A stretch of 64,000 nt of DNA from Thermodesulfatator indicus DSM 15286 (lineage in GTDB: Bacteria; Desulfobacterota; Thermodesulfobacteria; Thermodesulfobacteriales; Thermodesulfatatoraceae): the NCBI RefSeq assembly GCF_000217795.1, contig NC_015681.1, positions 1,727,244-1,791,243 of the forward strand, written 5' to 3'. Made by a program: the position numbers and the translations under genes. The notes below the pieces were generated by a model, which worked only from the letters and a program-made list of their open reading frames with translations, was not told where the DNA came from and made no database searches. How positions within the stretch are numbered: the stretch's first letter is position 1; each line of letters opens with the position of its first letter. Below are positions 8,916 through 17,313 of this stretch, one piece after another.

Positions 8916-9196
8916 TTGAAACTTATATCTTCATCACCTGATCCCTTTAGTTCATTTTATAAATCCGCCTCAAAAAATATTAATAATTTCCTATAGATAC
9001 TTCTGAAGAAAAAGATCCAGAGGCTACTATTAAGAAAATGGAACTGGTGAGAGCAGCGGCTCTTGCTCCTGTAGATCCTTCTCTTCAAGATATTCAGGTA
9101 GCCCAAATGGCGTTGATGAAAGAAATGAGAGCTAGAGAAGAACTTTTAAAAACACAAGAAAAGTCCCACAGTTATAAAATTAACGAGATAGTCTAA
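8916..9196 (+). pseudogene. decayed SprA-like putative metalloprotease gene (N- and C-terminal remnants)
   Basis: No intact gene fills 8783-9199. From 8987 a frame without a start codon encodes [18 protein letters not shown], then [19 protein letters not shown] and an acidic helix, ending at 9196. This matches the C-terminus of the SprA-related putative metalloprotease family as I recall it. A second frame from TTG 8916, after AAGGGG, gives 26 residues ending at a stop at 8996, exactly at the junction, and may be its N-terminus. The central HExxH part is gone, which suggests an internal deletion. The stretch 8783-8915 shows nothing recognisable. Confidence 0.6.
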
Positions 9197-9199
9197 ATT

Positions 9200-10099
9200 C
9201 TAACTTTGTTTTGTTTCCTTCGGATAGACTGTTTTAGAAGTTTTAACTTTAGAAGTAATTTTAGCGAGTTTTTTCTCAGCCCTTACAAATCTTAAAGGGT
9301 TAAGACTTCTTCCCCAGCGCCTGATTTCATAGTGTACATGGGGCCCCGTACTTCGGCCAGTATTTCCTACGTAGCCAATTATTTCACCCTTTTGGACCCG
9401 CTCACCCCTTTTGACAACATATTTGCGCAGATGCCCATAAACGGTCATAAAACCGTGGGCGTGTCTAATCTTTACATAACGACCAAGAGCTCTGGTATAA
9501 CCTACGCGATAGACTACTCCATCGGCTGTGGCTCTAACTGGGGCTCCGTAACGCGCTACTATGTCTATCCCCGAATGAAAGGCACGTTTTTTAGTGAAAG
9601 GATCTCGACGATAGCCGTAATAAGAAGAAATATAACCTCGAACCGGCTTTCCTATGGGTATTTTGTCAAATTTAAGAAGGTAAGTACTTATTTGGTTGAT
9701 TAAAATTTCATATTCTTTTTTAGGAGGAAGATAGGGACCACCAACGGCCTTGTTTGATGAGACCTTAAAATGGTGTGAAAGCCCAAGCTGGCGCACCACC
9801 TTTTTAACATAGCGGTCATATTGTCGTAGAGCTCCTACTGCCTGGTTGAGTAGTTCTTCTTTTTCTTTTTCAAGCTCGTCAATCTGGGTTTCGAGTTCTT
9901 TCTCCCTTAACCTTAAAGAAACAATTTCTGTTTCTAAAGAGGCAACTTTTCCTCTTAGTTCTTTAACTTCAATTCTTAATCTAATATTTTGGTAAAAAAG
10001 AATGGCAGAAAGCAGGAGCAAACAGATGATAATCAGCGGACATAAATTTCCTTTAAGCCAACTAGGGCTGTTTTTATCATCGATATTTTTTTGTGGCAT
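9200..10099 (-). CDS. M23-family (LytM) peptidase with membrane anchor and coiled coil
   Basis: This 299-residue protein has one N-terminal membrane segment (about 17-37), a coiled coil (about 40-100) and a C-terminal LytM domain. Zinc-site motifs are HSGIDI, MTVYGHL and HVHYE, with GYRRDPFT and NTGRSTGP beside them. It would sit in the periplasm and cut peptidoglycan cross-links or activate amidases. The layout resembles EnvC/MepM-type division and wall enzymes. It is divergent from prmA across 60 bases. Confidence 0.92.
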   Translation of the reverse strand: MPQKNIDDKNSPSWLKGNLCPLIIICLLLLSAILFYQNIRLRIEVKELRGKVASLETEIVSLRLREKELETQIDELEKEKEELLNQAVGALRQYDRYVKKVVRQLGLSHHFKVSSNKAVGGPYLPPKKEYEILINQISTYLLKFDKIPIGKPVRGYISSYYGYRRDPFTKKRAFHSGIDIVARYGAPVRATADGVVYRVGYTRALGRYVKIRHAHGFMTVYGHLRKYVVKRGERVQKGEIIGYVGNTGRSTGPHVHYEIRRWGRSLNPLRFVRAEKKLAKITSKVKTSKTVYPKETKQS

Positions 10100-10159
10100 A
10101 GGAAGATGATGCCAAAAAATTCTTTGAAAGGCAAGACCTTTGTGTTTAGTATTTGAAAC

Positions 10160-11074
10160 ATGAGTAGTCCAAAAGAACGAATCTGGCTCGAAATATCGGT
10201 AGTAGTACCATCAGAACTCAGTGATGCTGTAGCCAACTTTTTTGTGGAAACCACTGGCCATGGGGTAAAGTGTGAGGATATAGAACCCCACCCTGAAGGA
10301 ACCCTTCTAGTAAAAATTACCGGGTATCTTGCCCCTGAACAGGCAGAAACAGGCCTTATTAAAAAAATTTACGCCTATCTTGCTTCTCTTGAAGAACTCT
10401 ATCCTGAATACCGGTTTAAATTGGAACACCGTCCTTTACCGGAAGAGGAATGGGAAACCGCATGGCAAGTCTATTTCAAGCCAATAAAGGTTGGTAAACG
10501 CCTGATTATAAAACCATCTTGGGAAGTTTACATACCAGAGCCAAAAGAAATTGTAATTGAAATAGATCCGGGAAGGGCTTTTGGTACTGGGCATCATCCT
10601 TCTACATATTTAATCCTTGAAACCTTAGAAGAACTTTTTGAAAAAGAACTTGCAAGTCCTACAGTGCTTGATGTGGGGACAGGCACGGGAATTTTGGCCA
10701 TAGCAGCGGCCAAGTTAGGGGCCAAGGAAGTGATCGCTATTGATATAGACCCTGAAGCCACCGAAGTGGCTAGGGAAAATATTCTTCGCAATCATTTGCA
10801 TGACAAAGTTTTCGTTTCTACCACTCCTATTTGGGAAATTTTTTCAGGTTTTGATTTGATTTGTGCCAATATTTCGGCATATGAATTAGAACTTATGGCT
10901 GAAAAGCTTACAGAGCTCTTAAACACCAAAGGTTTTCTTCTTTTATCGGGTTTTTTAAAAGAAGAGGCCCACAAACTTAAAGAAAAATATCTGTCATCAG
11001 GTCTTAAATTATATCAGGAAAAAACTGACCGGGAATTTCAGGAATGGACCATGCTTGCCTTTCAAAAGGATTAG
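10160..11074 (+). CDS. prmA: ribosomal protein L11 methyltransferase
   Basis: It methylates L11 using SAM. The N-terminal third is the substrate-recognition domain. The linker FGTGHHPST (about 139-147) is typical of PrmA. SAM motif I is VLDVGTGTGILAIAAAKLGA, followed by IAIDIDPEA; LICANISAYE is the catalytic-loop region, a variant of the usual NPPY-like motif. The length of 304 residues is normal. No ribosome site precedes the ATG. It overlaps the next gene by 31 bases. Confidence 0.93.
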   Translation: MSSPKERIWLEISVVVPSELSDAVANFFVETTGHGVKCEDIEPHPEGTLLVKITGYLAPEQAETGLIKKIYAYLASLEELYPEYRFKLEHRPLPEEEWETAWQVYFKPIKVGKRLIIKPSWEVYIPEPKEIVIEIDPGRAFGTGHHPSTYLILETLEELFEKELASPTVLDVGTGTGILAIAAAKLGAKEVIAIDIDPEATEVARENILRNHLHDKVFVSTTPIWEIFSGFDLICANISAYELELMAEKLTELLNTKGFLLLSGFLKEEAHKLKEKYLSSGLKLYQEKTDREFQEWTMLAFQKD

Positions 11075-11814
11075 CCCGCTTTTTGGCTGAAGGAATCAAC
11101 CTCGGAACCACTTATCTGCTTGATCCTGAAGAAAGTCATCATCTTAAAAATGTTTTGCGTCTTAAAGAAGGTGAAAAAATAATCCTTCTTGACCTGGCTG
11201 GTAAAGAATATCTCGGGAAAATTGTAAAACTAGACAAAAAAGGGGTTTTAGTTAAGGCTCAAAGACTTTTGCGCCAAGAAAAACCTTTAAAACCAGAATT
11301 AATTTTTCTCCTCCCTTTGTTGAAAAAAGATTGGCTAGCGTTTTTGGTGGAAAAAGCGGTAGAACTCGGTGTTTCACAGGTAATCCCTGTTATTACCGAA
11401 AGAACTGTAGTCAAACCAGGAGCCAATTTTACGGCCAAACTTGAAAAAAGGGCCAGGCAAAGTTTAAAACAATGCCGCCGTCTATGGCCTTTAAAAATCC
11501 AAAAGCCTTTTTCTTTAAGCCAGGCAGCCAAAAATATCGTGGCAGATTTAAAGATTTTTGCCTACGAGAATGAAAAAGAAAGGACGCTCGTCGATGTATT
11601 AGATGTTAACTCAAAAGTAGAAAAAGTAGTCTTTACTTCTGGACCAGAAGGTGGATTTTCTCCAAAAGAGGCAAAAATTCTCAAAGAATGCGGTTTTGAA
11701 TCAATCGGGTTGGGTTCATTTATTTTGAGAGCTGAAACTGCGGCTCTCTATTTGATGAGTGTAGCTCACTTTACTTTTTTTGCTTCAAAAATCTTGAAAA
11801 AAAGAAGTTATTAG
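11044..11814 (+). CDS. rsmE: 16S rRNA (uracil-1498-N3)-methyltransferase
   Basis: This is a SPOUT methyltransferase acting on 16S rRNA. The N-terminal PUA-like domain includes SHHLKNVLRLKEGE. The C-terminal knotted SAM site shows FTSGPEGGFSPKEAKIL and IGLGSFILRAETAALYLM. At 256 residues it is of typical size. The start is uncertain: ATG at 11044 or 11050, both inside prmA. PrmA-RsmE adjacency is common in bacteria. Confidence 0.93.
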   Translation: MDHACLSKGLARFLAEGINLGTTYLLDPEESHHLKNVLRLKEGEKIILLDLAGKEYLGKIVKLDKKGVLVKAQRLLRQEKPLKPELIFLLPLLKKDWLAFLVEKAVELGVSQVIPVITERTVVKPGANFTAKLEKRARQSLKQCRRLWPLKIQKPFSLSQAAKNIVADLKIFAYENEKERTLVDVLDVNSKVEKVVFTSGPEGGFSPKEAKILKECGFESIGLGSFILRAETAALYLMSVAHFTFFASKILKKRSY

Positions 11815-11849
11815 ATTAATTTTTTTAATAAAAATCCAGGAGGTAGGCC

Positions 11850-12719
11850 GTGTATAACACGCTTAAAACATTTATCCTACTCGCTGCTTTGACCGCACTA
11901 TTTGTTATTTGTGGTCAATTATTAGGGGGTAAAACTGGAGCTGTAATTGCGCTTGTTTTGGCGGGGGTTATGAACTTTTTTGCCTACTGGTACTCTGATA
12001 AGTTTGTCCTGAAAATGACTGGAGCGAGAGAAGTGTCACCTGCTGAAGCCCCTGAACTGCACAATATAGTGGCTAAGCTTGCGGCTCAAGCGGGTATTCC
12101 TAAACCCAGAGTTTTTATCATGGATACTGACACCCCTAATGCTTTTGCCACTGGAAGAAATCCGGAAAAGGGTGTGGTAGCTGTTACCAGAGGGATTATG
12201 CAAATTCTTAACAGAGATGAGCTTGAAGGGGTCTTGGCTCACGAAATTGCTCACATTAAAAACCGGGATATTTTAATTTCCTCTATTGCGGCGGTAATTG
12301 CAGGAGCTATTGCTTATTTGGCTGATATGGCCTCATGGTCTTTACTTTTTGGTGGTCTTTATGGAGATGATGAAGATAATGGTGTTTTAGGTTATGTGGG
12401 CATTTTTCTTATGATATTTCTTGCGCCTCTTGCGGCCATGATTATTCAGATGGCCGTTAGCCGTAGCCGCGAGTATCTCGCTGACGCCACAGGGGCAAAA
12501 ATTTGTCGTTGCCCGATGTCCCTGGCCAGAGCTCTTGAAAAGCTTGATGCCTGGAACCGCCAGGTTCCTATGCAGGTAAATCCGGCTCAGGCCCAGATGT
12601 TTATCGTCAATCCTTTAGCAGGTGGTAGCTTTTACAAGCTCTTTTCTACACATCCTCCGATAGAGGATCGTATAGCTAAACTAGTAGAAATGGCAAGGCG
12701 CGAAGGCCTGGCTGCTTAA
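11850..12719 (+). CDS. htpX: HtpX-family membrane zinc metalloprotease
   Basis: This is an inner-membrane quality-control protease with its active site in the cytoplasm. Two N-terminal membrane segments (about 5-25 and 28-48) precede the zinc site HEIAHIKNRD (about 130-139). Two further hydrophobic stretches and the third ligand in SRSREYLADATGA follow. The start is GTG after AGGAGG. 289 residues is the family length. A hairpin follows the stop. Confidence 0.94.
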   Translation: MYNTLKTFILLAALTALFVICGQLLGGKTGAVIALVLAGVMNFFAYWYSDKFVLKMTGAREVSPAEAPELHNIVAKLAAQAGIPKPRVFIMDTDTPNAFATGRNPEKGVVAVTRGIMQILNRDELEGVLAHEIAHIKNRDILISSIAAVIAGAIAYLADMASWSLLFGGLYGDDEDNGVLGYVGIFLMIFLAPLAAMIIQMAVSRSREYLADATGAKICRCPMSLARALEKLDAWNRQVPMQVNPAQAQMFIVNPLAGGSFYKLFSTHPPIEDRIAKLVEMARREGLAA

Positions 12720-12737
12720 GTTTTGGGGCCTCTCACG

Positions 12738-12776
12738 GCCCTTCCTCTCCTTTATTAGAGGGGAATTCGGGCTTTT
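12738..12776 (+). terminator. candidate terminator after htpX
   Basis: GCCC (12738-12741) pairs with GGGC (12769-12772), enclosing CCTCT/AGAGG (12744-12748 with 12757-12761), followed by TTTT. A smaller hairpin, GGGCC/GGCCC, overlaps upstream at 12726-12741. Confidence 0.45.
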
Positions 12777-12884
12777 CATTGTAACCCCATGCCTTATTTT
12801 CTTAGAGAGCGAAGCAATTTCGTAAAATTGTCGCAGGACACTACATTACTTTACAAAAAGCTGGTTAATAACCGGACTTAAAGT

Positions 12885-13748
12885 TCAAAATAAATATATT
12901 TCGCTACTAGAAATTATTTTTTCTTTCTTTTTAGAAAATTTTTTCTTTAATACTTCTAGATGGTTTAATACTTCTAGATGGTAAATAAATTGTTTTGAAC
13001 CAATGATAAGACTTTCCGTGAAGTAGCGCGATCGATACGTAAATTCCTTGGCTTTGTTAAATTTTTTTGATTCACCGAGCCCACCTTTTCTGTAAACAAA
13101 CTCTCGGTACAGCCTGAAACGCTCTTTTTCTGATTTGTTGGCATAAGAGGGAAGCCCTAAATTAAGGGTCATAAAATTTTCGCCTGTCCCCAATCTTGCC
13201 CGGTAGCCTAGTGAGCACCAGCGGTAATCCTCTGGCTTATCCACAATTCCTACCCGCACAGGATTTAGCTCAATATAGGCCAAGCAATTCAAAAGGGCCT
13301 CGCCAGTCTCAATGATTACGGACTTAAAGCGGTCACTCCAGAAATAGCCTTTGCGTTCGTACCTGCGGTTATACCAGCGTGAGAAGCGCTGCTTCAGATC
13401 TTGGATATAACGGGAAAGGCTGGCCAGTCTAGATCGCCATTTGGTTATTAGTTCTTCGTAGACAAAGACCTTGCGCTTTCCCTGGTAATAGAGCTTTATG
13501 CGGCGTACTACTTCTTCGTCGGAGAACTGATTCTCTGGTAGCATGCGGCATAACAGGTGAAAGTGGTTACCCATGATAGCGAAGCCATAGACTTCTACGA
13601 AATAAACTTGTGAGAGCCAGCGAATAAGATTGAGCAAATAGTCTTTTTCTTCGTCACCAAGGACGTCATGGCCTGGTAAGGCCGTACGCGAGATGACATG
13701 ATAAGCCGCTTTTGGATGATTGGTAAGTAAGCGAGGGATTCTTGGCAT
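12885..13748 (-). CDS. REP-associated tyrosine transposase (RAYT, Y1/IS200-like fold)
   Basis: This is a single-strand DNA transposase-like protein of the kind thought to mobilise REP palindromes. The HUH motif is MGNHFHLLCRM. The helix with the likely nucleophile Tyr is around FSRWYNRRYERKGYFWSDRFKSVI, followed by LAYIELNPVRVGIVDKPEDYRWCS, typical of RAYTs. ATG follows AGGAGG by seven bases. The last 40 residues hold a six-residue duplication from an exact 18-bp tandem repeat. Many REP units lie in the same window, so this enzyme is their natural candidate partner. It is not flanked by IS-type ends. Confidence 0.92.
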   Translation of the reverse strand: MPRIPRLLTNHPKAAYHVISRTALPGHDVLGDEEKDYLLNLIRWLSQVYFVEVYGFAIMGNHFHLLCRMLPENQFSDEEVVRRIKLYYQGKRKVFVYEELITKWRSRLASLSRYIQDLKQRFSRWYNRRYERKGYFWSDRFKSVIIETGEALLNCLAYIELNPVRVGIVDKPEDYRWCSLGYRARLGTGENFMTLNLGLPSYANKSEKERFRLYREFVYRKGGLGESKKFNKAKEFTYRSRYFTESLIIGSKQFIYHLEVLNHLEVLKKKFSKKKEKIISSSEIYLF

Positions 13749-13770
13749 GCTCAAACCTCCTGAAAAAATC

Positions 13771-13828
13771 TTCGCCTGTCCCTCTTATCGGAAGAAGTTT
13801 TGCGGAGCTTGAAAATTTCGCCTGTCCC
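13771..13828. repeat. two direct copies of a TTCGCCTGTCCC motif upstream of the RAYT gene
   Basis: TTCGCCTGTCCC occurs at 13771-13782 and, one base longer, at 13816-13828, within 80 bases upstream of the transposase start. A third copy (TTTTCGCCTGTCCCC) is inside the transposase gene at 13177-13191. Further intergenic copies are listed in the findings. Confidence 0.7.
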
Positions 13829-13860
13829 TACCTTAATTTTCGAGTTCTTAAAAAGGTATT

Positions 13861-14934
13861 ATGTTTATGCTGATGACCCTTGAAAAATTTTGGCAAAAAT
13901 TTGCCTCTTTTCTTTGGCCTTTCGGAAAGGCCTATTCGCTTTTGATGCAAACAAGGCACGTTGCTTACGCCAAAGGGGTACTCAAAAGCCACCAGGTTCC
14001 GGCCAAAGTAATAAGTGTGGGTAACCTCTCCCTAGGTGGTGAAGGAAAGACTCCACTAGTTATATGGCTCGCCAGATTTTTTGAAACTCAAGGTGTCAAA
14101 GCCGCCATTGTAACAAGAGGTTATCGCGGCCGTCTAAAAGGGCCCATCATAGTCGGAGACCAGGGCAAAGTATTCTATCCCTCAAAAGATATAGGCGATG
14201 AAGCCGTGCTACTGAGCTTGAAAACAGAAGTTCCCGTTATTGTAGCCAGAGATAGAGTTGCTGGCGCAAGGCTTGCCATCCAAAAAAGGGGAGTTCAAGT
14301 TGTCATCCTTGATGACGGCTTTCAGCACTTGCCTCTTAAGAGAGATTTAGACTTAGTTCTTATGTCCCCAGGTCGCGATCCCTTTAAAGAAAAAGTATTC
14401 CCAGCTGGTTATCTGCGTGAGTCCTGGCCGGCCCTTAATCGGGCTCACGCCTTTATAATTACGAAAAGCAAACCAGAAGACCAAAAGGCCCAAAAACTTG
14501 TCGAAAAACTTAAATGCTTTGCTAAGCCCATTTTTTATGCCCCTTTTAACCTTAAAAATCCATATAAATTAGAAGACCTATGGCAGAGAGGAAAAAAGCC
14601 AATTCAAACAAAACAAGAAAAAGTAATAGCCTTTTGTGGTTTGGCGAGACCCGAGCCTTTCTTTAAAGCGGCAAGCCATTTCTTCTCATTAGCCCAAAAA
14701 GTAGCTTTTGAAGACCATGTTTATTATGACCAAGCCCAAATTGATTATCTTTTAGCCCAAAAAGAGAAGTATTCGGCCACAGGTTTCGTCACTACCGAAA
14801 AAGACGCTGTTAAATTAAAAAAGTTTGTTCAAGAACTTGAGCCGTGCTACCTTTTGCCGATAGAAGCAAAACCGGAGGAGGGCCTTGGAGATTTCATCCT
14901 CAAACACCTTGAAAATAATGGAACTCCCTGCTGA
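13861..14934 (+). CDS. lpxK: tetraacyldisaccharide 4'-kinase (lipid A synthesis)
   Basis: LpxK adds the 4'-phosphate to the lipid A precursor at the inner membrane. The P-loop variant is SVGNLSLGGEGKTPLVIW (about 52-69). RGYRG, ARDRVAGARLA and VILDDGFQHLPLKRDLDLV follow. 357 residues is normal. Three in-frame ATG codons (13861, 13867, 13873) compete without a clear ribosome site. Its presence shows the host makes lipopolysaccharide. The next gene overlaps it. Confidence 0.95.
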   Translation: MFMLMTLEKFWQKFASFLWPFGKAYSLLMQTRHVAYAKGVLKSHQVPAKVISVGNLSLGGEGKTPLVIWLARFFETQGVKAAIVTRGYRGRLKGPIIVGDQGKVFYPSKDIGDEAVLLSLKTEVPVIVARDRVAGARLAIQKRGVQVVILDDGFQHLPLKRDLDLVLMSPGRDPFKEKVFPAGYLRESWPALNRAHAFIITKSKPEDQKAQKLVEKLKCFAKPIFYAPFNLKNPYKLEDLWQRGKKPIQTKQEKVIAFCGLARPEPFFKAASHFFSLAQKVAFEDHVYYDQAQIDYLLAQKEKYSATGFVTTEKDAVKLKKFVQELEPCYLLPIEAKPEEGLGDFILKHLENNGTPC

Positions 14935-15610
14935 CGAAGAAGGCATGTTTCTTGAACGCCCAAATCGCTTTTTAGGTAAAGTAGCACTAAACGGAAAAAT
15001 CGTGCTGGTTCATGTACATGACCCTGGCCGTCTTCCGGATCTTCTCCTGCCAGGAACGCCTGTGCTTTTAAAACGTGCAGAAAGCCCTAAAAGGAAAACG
15101 GCTTTTAGCCTCCTTGCCGCCCGTAAAGATAGTTTCTGGGTATTTGTCAATTCCGGCTATCATCGGCGTTTAACAGGAGCCTTATTAGAAAAACTTGGCG
15201 AAAAATTATTCCCCGGCCTTAGAGGGTTTCAGGCTGAACCCAAGTTTGACGGTGGAAGGCTTGATTATCTTTTGAAACTCGAATCACAAGAAGAAATTCT
15301 TTTGGAGGTGAAGGGGTGCACCTGGGCCAAAGGTGAGATAGCCCTTTTCCCTGATGCTCCCACTACCCGTGGGCAAAAACACCTCCGCCATCTCTTAGAA
15401 CTTAGGCGAAGAGGCCTTAAAGCTTGCCTCTGGATACTCGTTTTTAGACCTGAGGCTACCTGTTTTTGCCCTGCTGTTGAGATCGACCCGGTATTTGCCG
15501 AACTTTTTAATGAAGCCTTAAAACAAGGGGTAATTTTGAAAATGCACCGCATTTTATACGATGGAAAAAATCTTTCTTTTGGAGGAGAACTTCCTCTATG
15601 CCCAAGTTGA
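14885..15610 (+). CDS. sfsA: SfsA-family nucleic-acid-binding/nuclease-like protein
   Basis: SfsA was named for sugar-fermentation stimulation. Visible signatures are FLERPNRFLGKV, HVHDPGRL, LDYLLKL with EILLEVKGCTW, and FPDAPTTRGQKHLRHLLEL; the last two resemble a PD-(D/E)XK nuclease core. The TTG at 14885 follows GGAGGAGG. ATG at 14918 fits the family's N-terminus but lacks a ribosome site. It overlaps lpxK by 50 bases with the TTG start and by 17 with the ATG. Confidence 0.9.
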   Translation: MEISSSNTLKIMELPADEEGMFLERPNRFLGKVALNGKIVLVHVHDPGRLPDLLLPGTPVLLKRAESPKRKTAFSLLAARKDSFWVFVNSGYHRRLTGALLEKLGEKLFPGLRGFQAEPKFDGGRLDYLLKLESQEEILLEVKGCTWAKGEIALFPDAPTTRGQKHLRHLLELRRRGLKACLWILVFRPEATCFCPAVEIDPVFAELFNEALKQGVILKMHRILYDGKNLSFGGELPLCPS

Positions 15611-17313
15611 AAATCTGGCTCGTAATTTTTTTTCTCATAATATCTGTTCCTCGAGTTTTTGCCCTTAAAACCCACCTAACCCCTGAACGCATTCTGGTAG
15701 TAGTAAACACCAAAAGCCCAAAATCAAAGAGAGTAGCTGCTTTTTATCAAAAGGCTCGTCAGATACCTGCCGAAAACATGCTTTATCTACCTATGCCAAC
15801 GCGTGAAGAAATAACTCGCCCTTTTTATCTAAAGTTCATTGAAACCCCGATACGCAAGTTTTTGGAAAAAAAAGCATGGCAGGACAAGATTCTTGTAATC
15901 CTTTTAATGCCTGACGTGCCGCACAAAATTGCTGGAAAAGTAGCCAAAAATGGAGATGCCGCTTCGGTTGACTCTGAGCTTACCTTACTTTACCGCAAGA
16001 TGTTATTTGGCCCTTACCGTAAAGATGGCTGGTTACCAAACCCTTATTTTCAAAGTCCGATTGACGAACCCTTTGAACATGACCGCTACGACATTTACTT
16101 AGTAACCCGCATAGATGGTTATACGGAAAAAGACTCTCTTGCTCTTATAAAAAGGGCCACCGCTGCTAAAAAAACTCATCCTCCATATACGCTTGTTTTA
16201 GATGCCAAAGATGGGCCGGCAAGACCGGGTGATAATTGGCTACACGCTGCCTATTTGCTTCTTAAAGATTTTCCCGGCCTAAAAATCGAAGCCTCTTTTA
16301 ACCGGGCTTTTTTAGTTTCAGGAGAAAGGGTGATTGGCTATGCCTCTTGGGGCTCAAATGACCCTAATTATCCAAAAGACCGTAAGCTTTACTTTAAATT
16401 TTTGCCAGGAGCCATTGGTGTCACTTTTGTTAGCACTAGCGCCCGTACTTTTATAGAACCGCCGAGACACTGGCAGGTAAATCGAGGCCGAAAATATTTT
16501 TTCCAGGGTTCTCCACAGTCCCTAATTGGTGATCTGGTGCGCCTAGGCATAACGGGTATCTCTGGAAATGCTTATGAACCCTATCTTTCAGCTTGTGCTA
16601 GGCCCCATTTGCTATTTCCTGCCTATATTAAAGGTAAAACCTTGGCAGAGGCTTATTATCGTTCTTTGGCTTACCTTAGCTGGCAAACTGTTGTTTTAGG
16701 AGATCCTCTGGCCAGTATCGGACCAAGAGAAGTGGAGAGGCCTCCTTTAGAAAATTGGTTTGTTAAAAGAAAAGAGGCCTACCAAGAAGCTAAAAAATCT
16801 AAAGATTACCTTCTGTTAGCTAAAATTGAGATGCATCTCGGCTGGCCAGAGAAGGCACTCAAGTATCTCAAAAAACTCAAAGAAGAAAAAGAAACCCTGC
16901 CGCCTCAAGCATACTATCTTCTTTTGGCTATGGCTCGTCAAAAAGATTTTGAGAGACGGGTAATCGATTTTTTGAAGTATGACTCCAATGAAAACGCAAA
17001 AATTGTAGAGGCCTTTATCTATATCAAGCACAAAAGGTATGCCTGGGCGGAAAAAGTGCTTTTAGAAACACCTCTTAAAACCCCTGACGCCCTCTTTTTG
17101 CTTGGCAAAGTAAAACTTGCCCTCAAAGACTGCGAAAGTGCTGTAAATCTCATAGAAAAAGCTATCGCTTTAAAACCTAATGCCTGGGGTTTTTATCCAG
17201 ACCTTTACAGGGCTTTAAAGGCTTGCGGGCAAAAAGAGCGTGCCGAAAAGATAAAGACCAAACTCTTGCAAATGCCTTCTTTAGCTGAGCTGTGGCCAGA
17301 GTTAAAAAACTAA
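15598..17313 (+). CDS. TIGR03790-like exported protein with C-terminal TPR repeats
   Basis: This 571-residue protein has a signal peptide (about 1-22). The body resembles the uncharacterised TIGR03790 family: ILVVVNTKSPKSKRVAAFY, then RQIPAENMLYL, GYASWGSNDPNY, and PGAIGVTFVSTSARTF. From about 390 on the sequence is TPR-like (EMHLGWPEKALKYLKKL; FLLGKVKLALKDCESAV). GGAGGAG precedes the start, which overlaps sfsA. The function is unknown; it is probably periplasmic. Confidence 0.75.
   Translation: MPKLKIWLVIFFLIISVPRVFALKTHLTPERILVVVNTKSPKSKRVAAFYQKARQIPAENMLYLPMPTREEITRPFYLKFIETPIRKFLEKKAWQDKILVILLMPDVPHKIAGKVAKNGDAASVDSELTLLYRKMLFGPYRKDGWLPNPYFQSPIDEPFEHDRYDIYLVTRIDGYTEKDSLALIKRATAAKKTHPPYTLVLDAKDGPARPGDNWLHAAYLLLKDFPGLKIEASFNRAFLVSGERVIGYASWGSNDPNYPKDRKLYFKFLPGAIGVTFVSTSARTFIEPPRHWQVNRGRKYFFQGSPQSLIGDLVRLGITGISGNAYEPYLSACARPHLLFPAYIKGKTLAEAYYRSLAYLSWQTVVLGDPLASIGPREVERPPLENWFVKRKEAYQEAKKSKDYLLLAKIEMHLGWPEKALKYLKKLKEEKETLPPQAYYLLLAMARQKDFERRVIDFLKYDSNENAKIVEAFIYIKHKRYAWAEKVLLETPLKTPDALFLLGKVKLALKDCESAVNLIEKAIALKPNAWGFYPDLYRALKACGQKERAEKIKTKLLQMPSLAELWPELKN

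Noticed and set aside
12779-12840. REP-like stretch near GAGAGCGAAGCAATTTCG
   Set aside because: Too degenerate to assign to the family with confidence.
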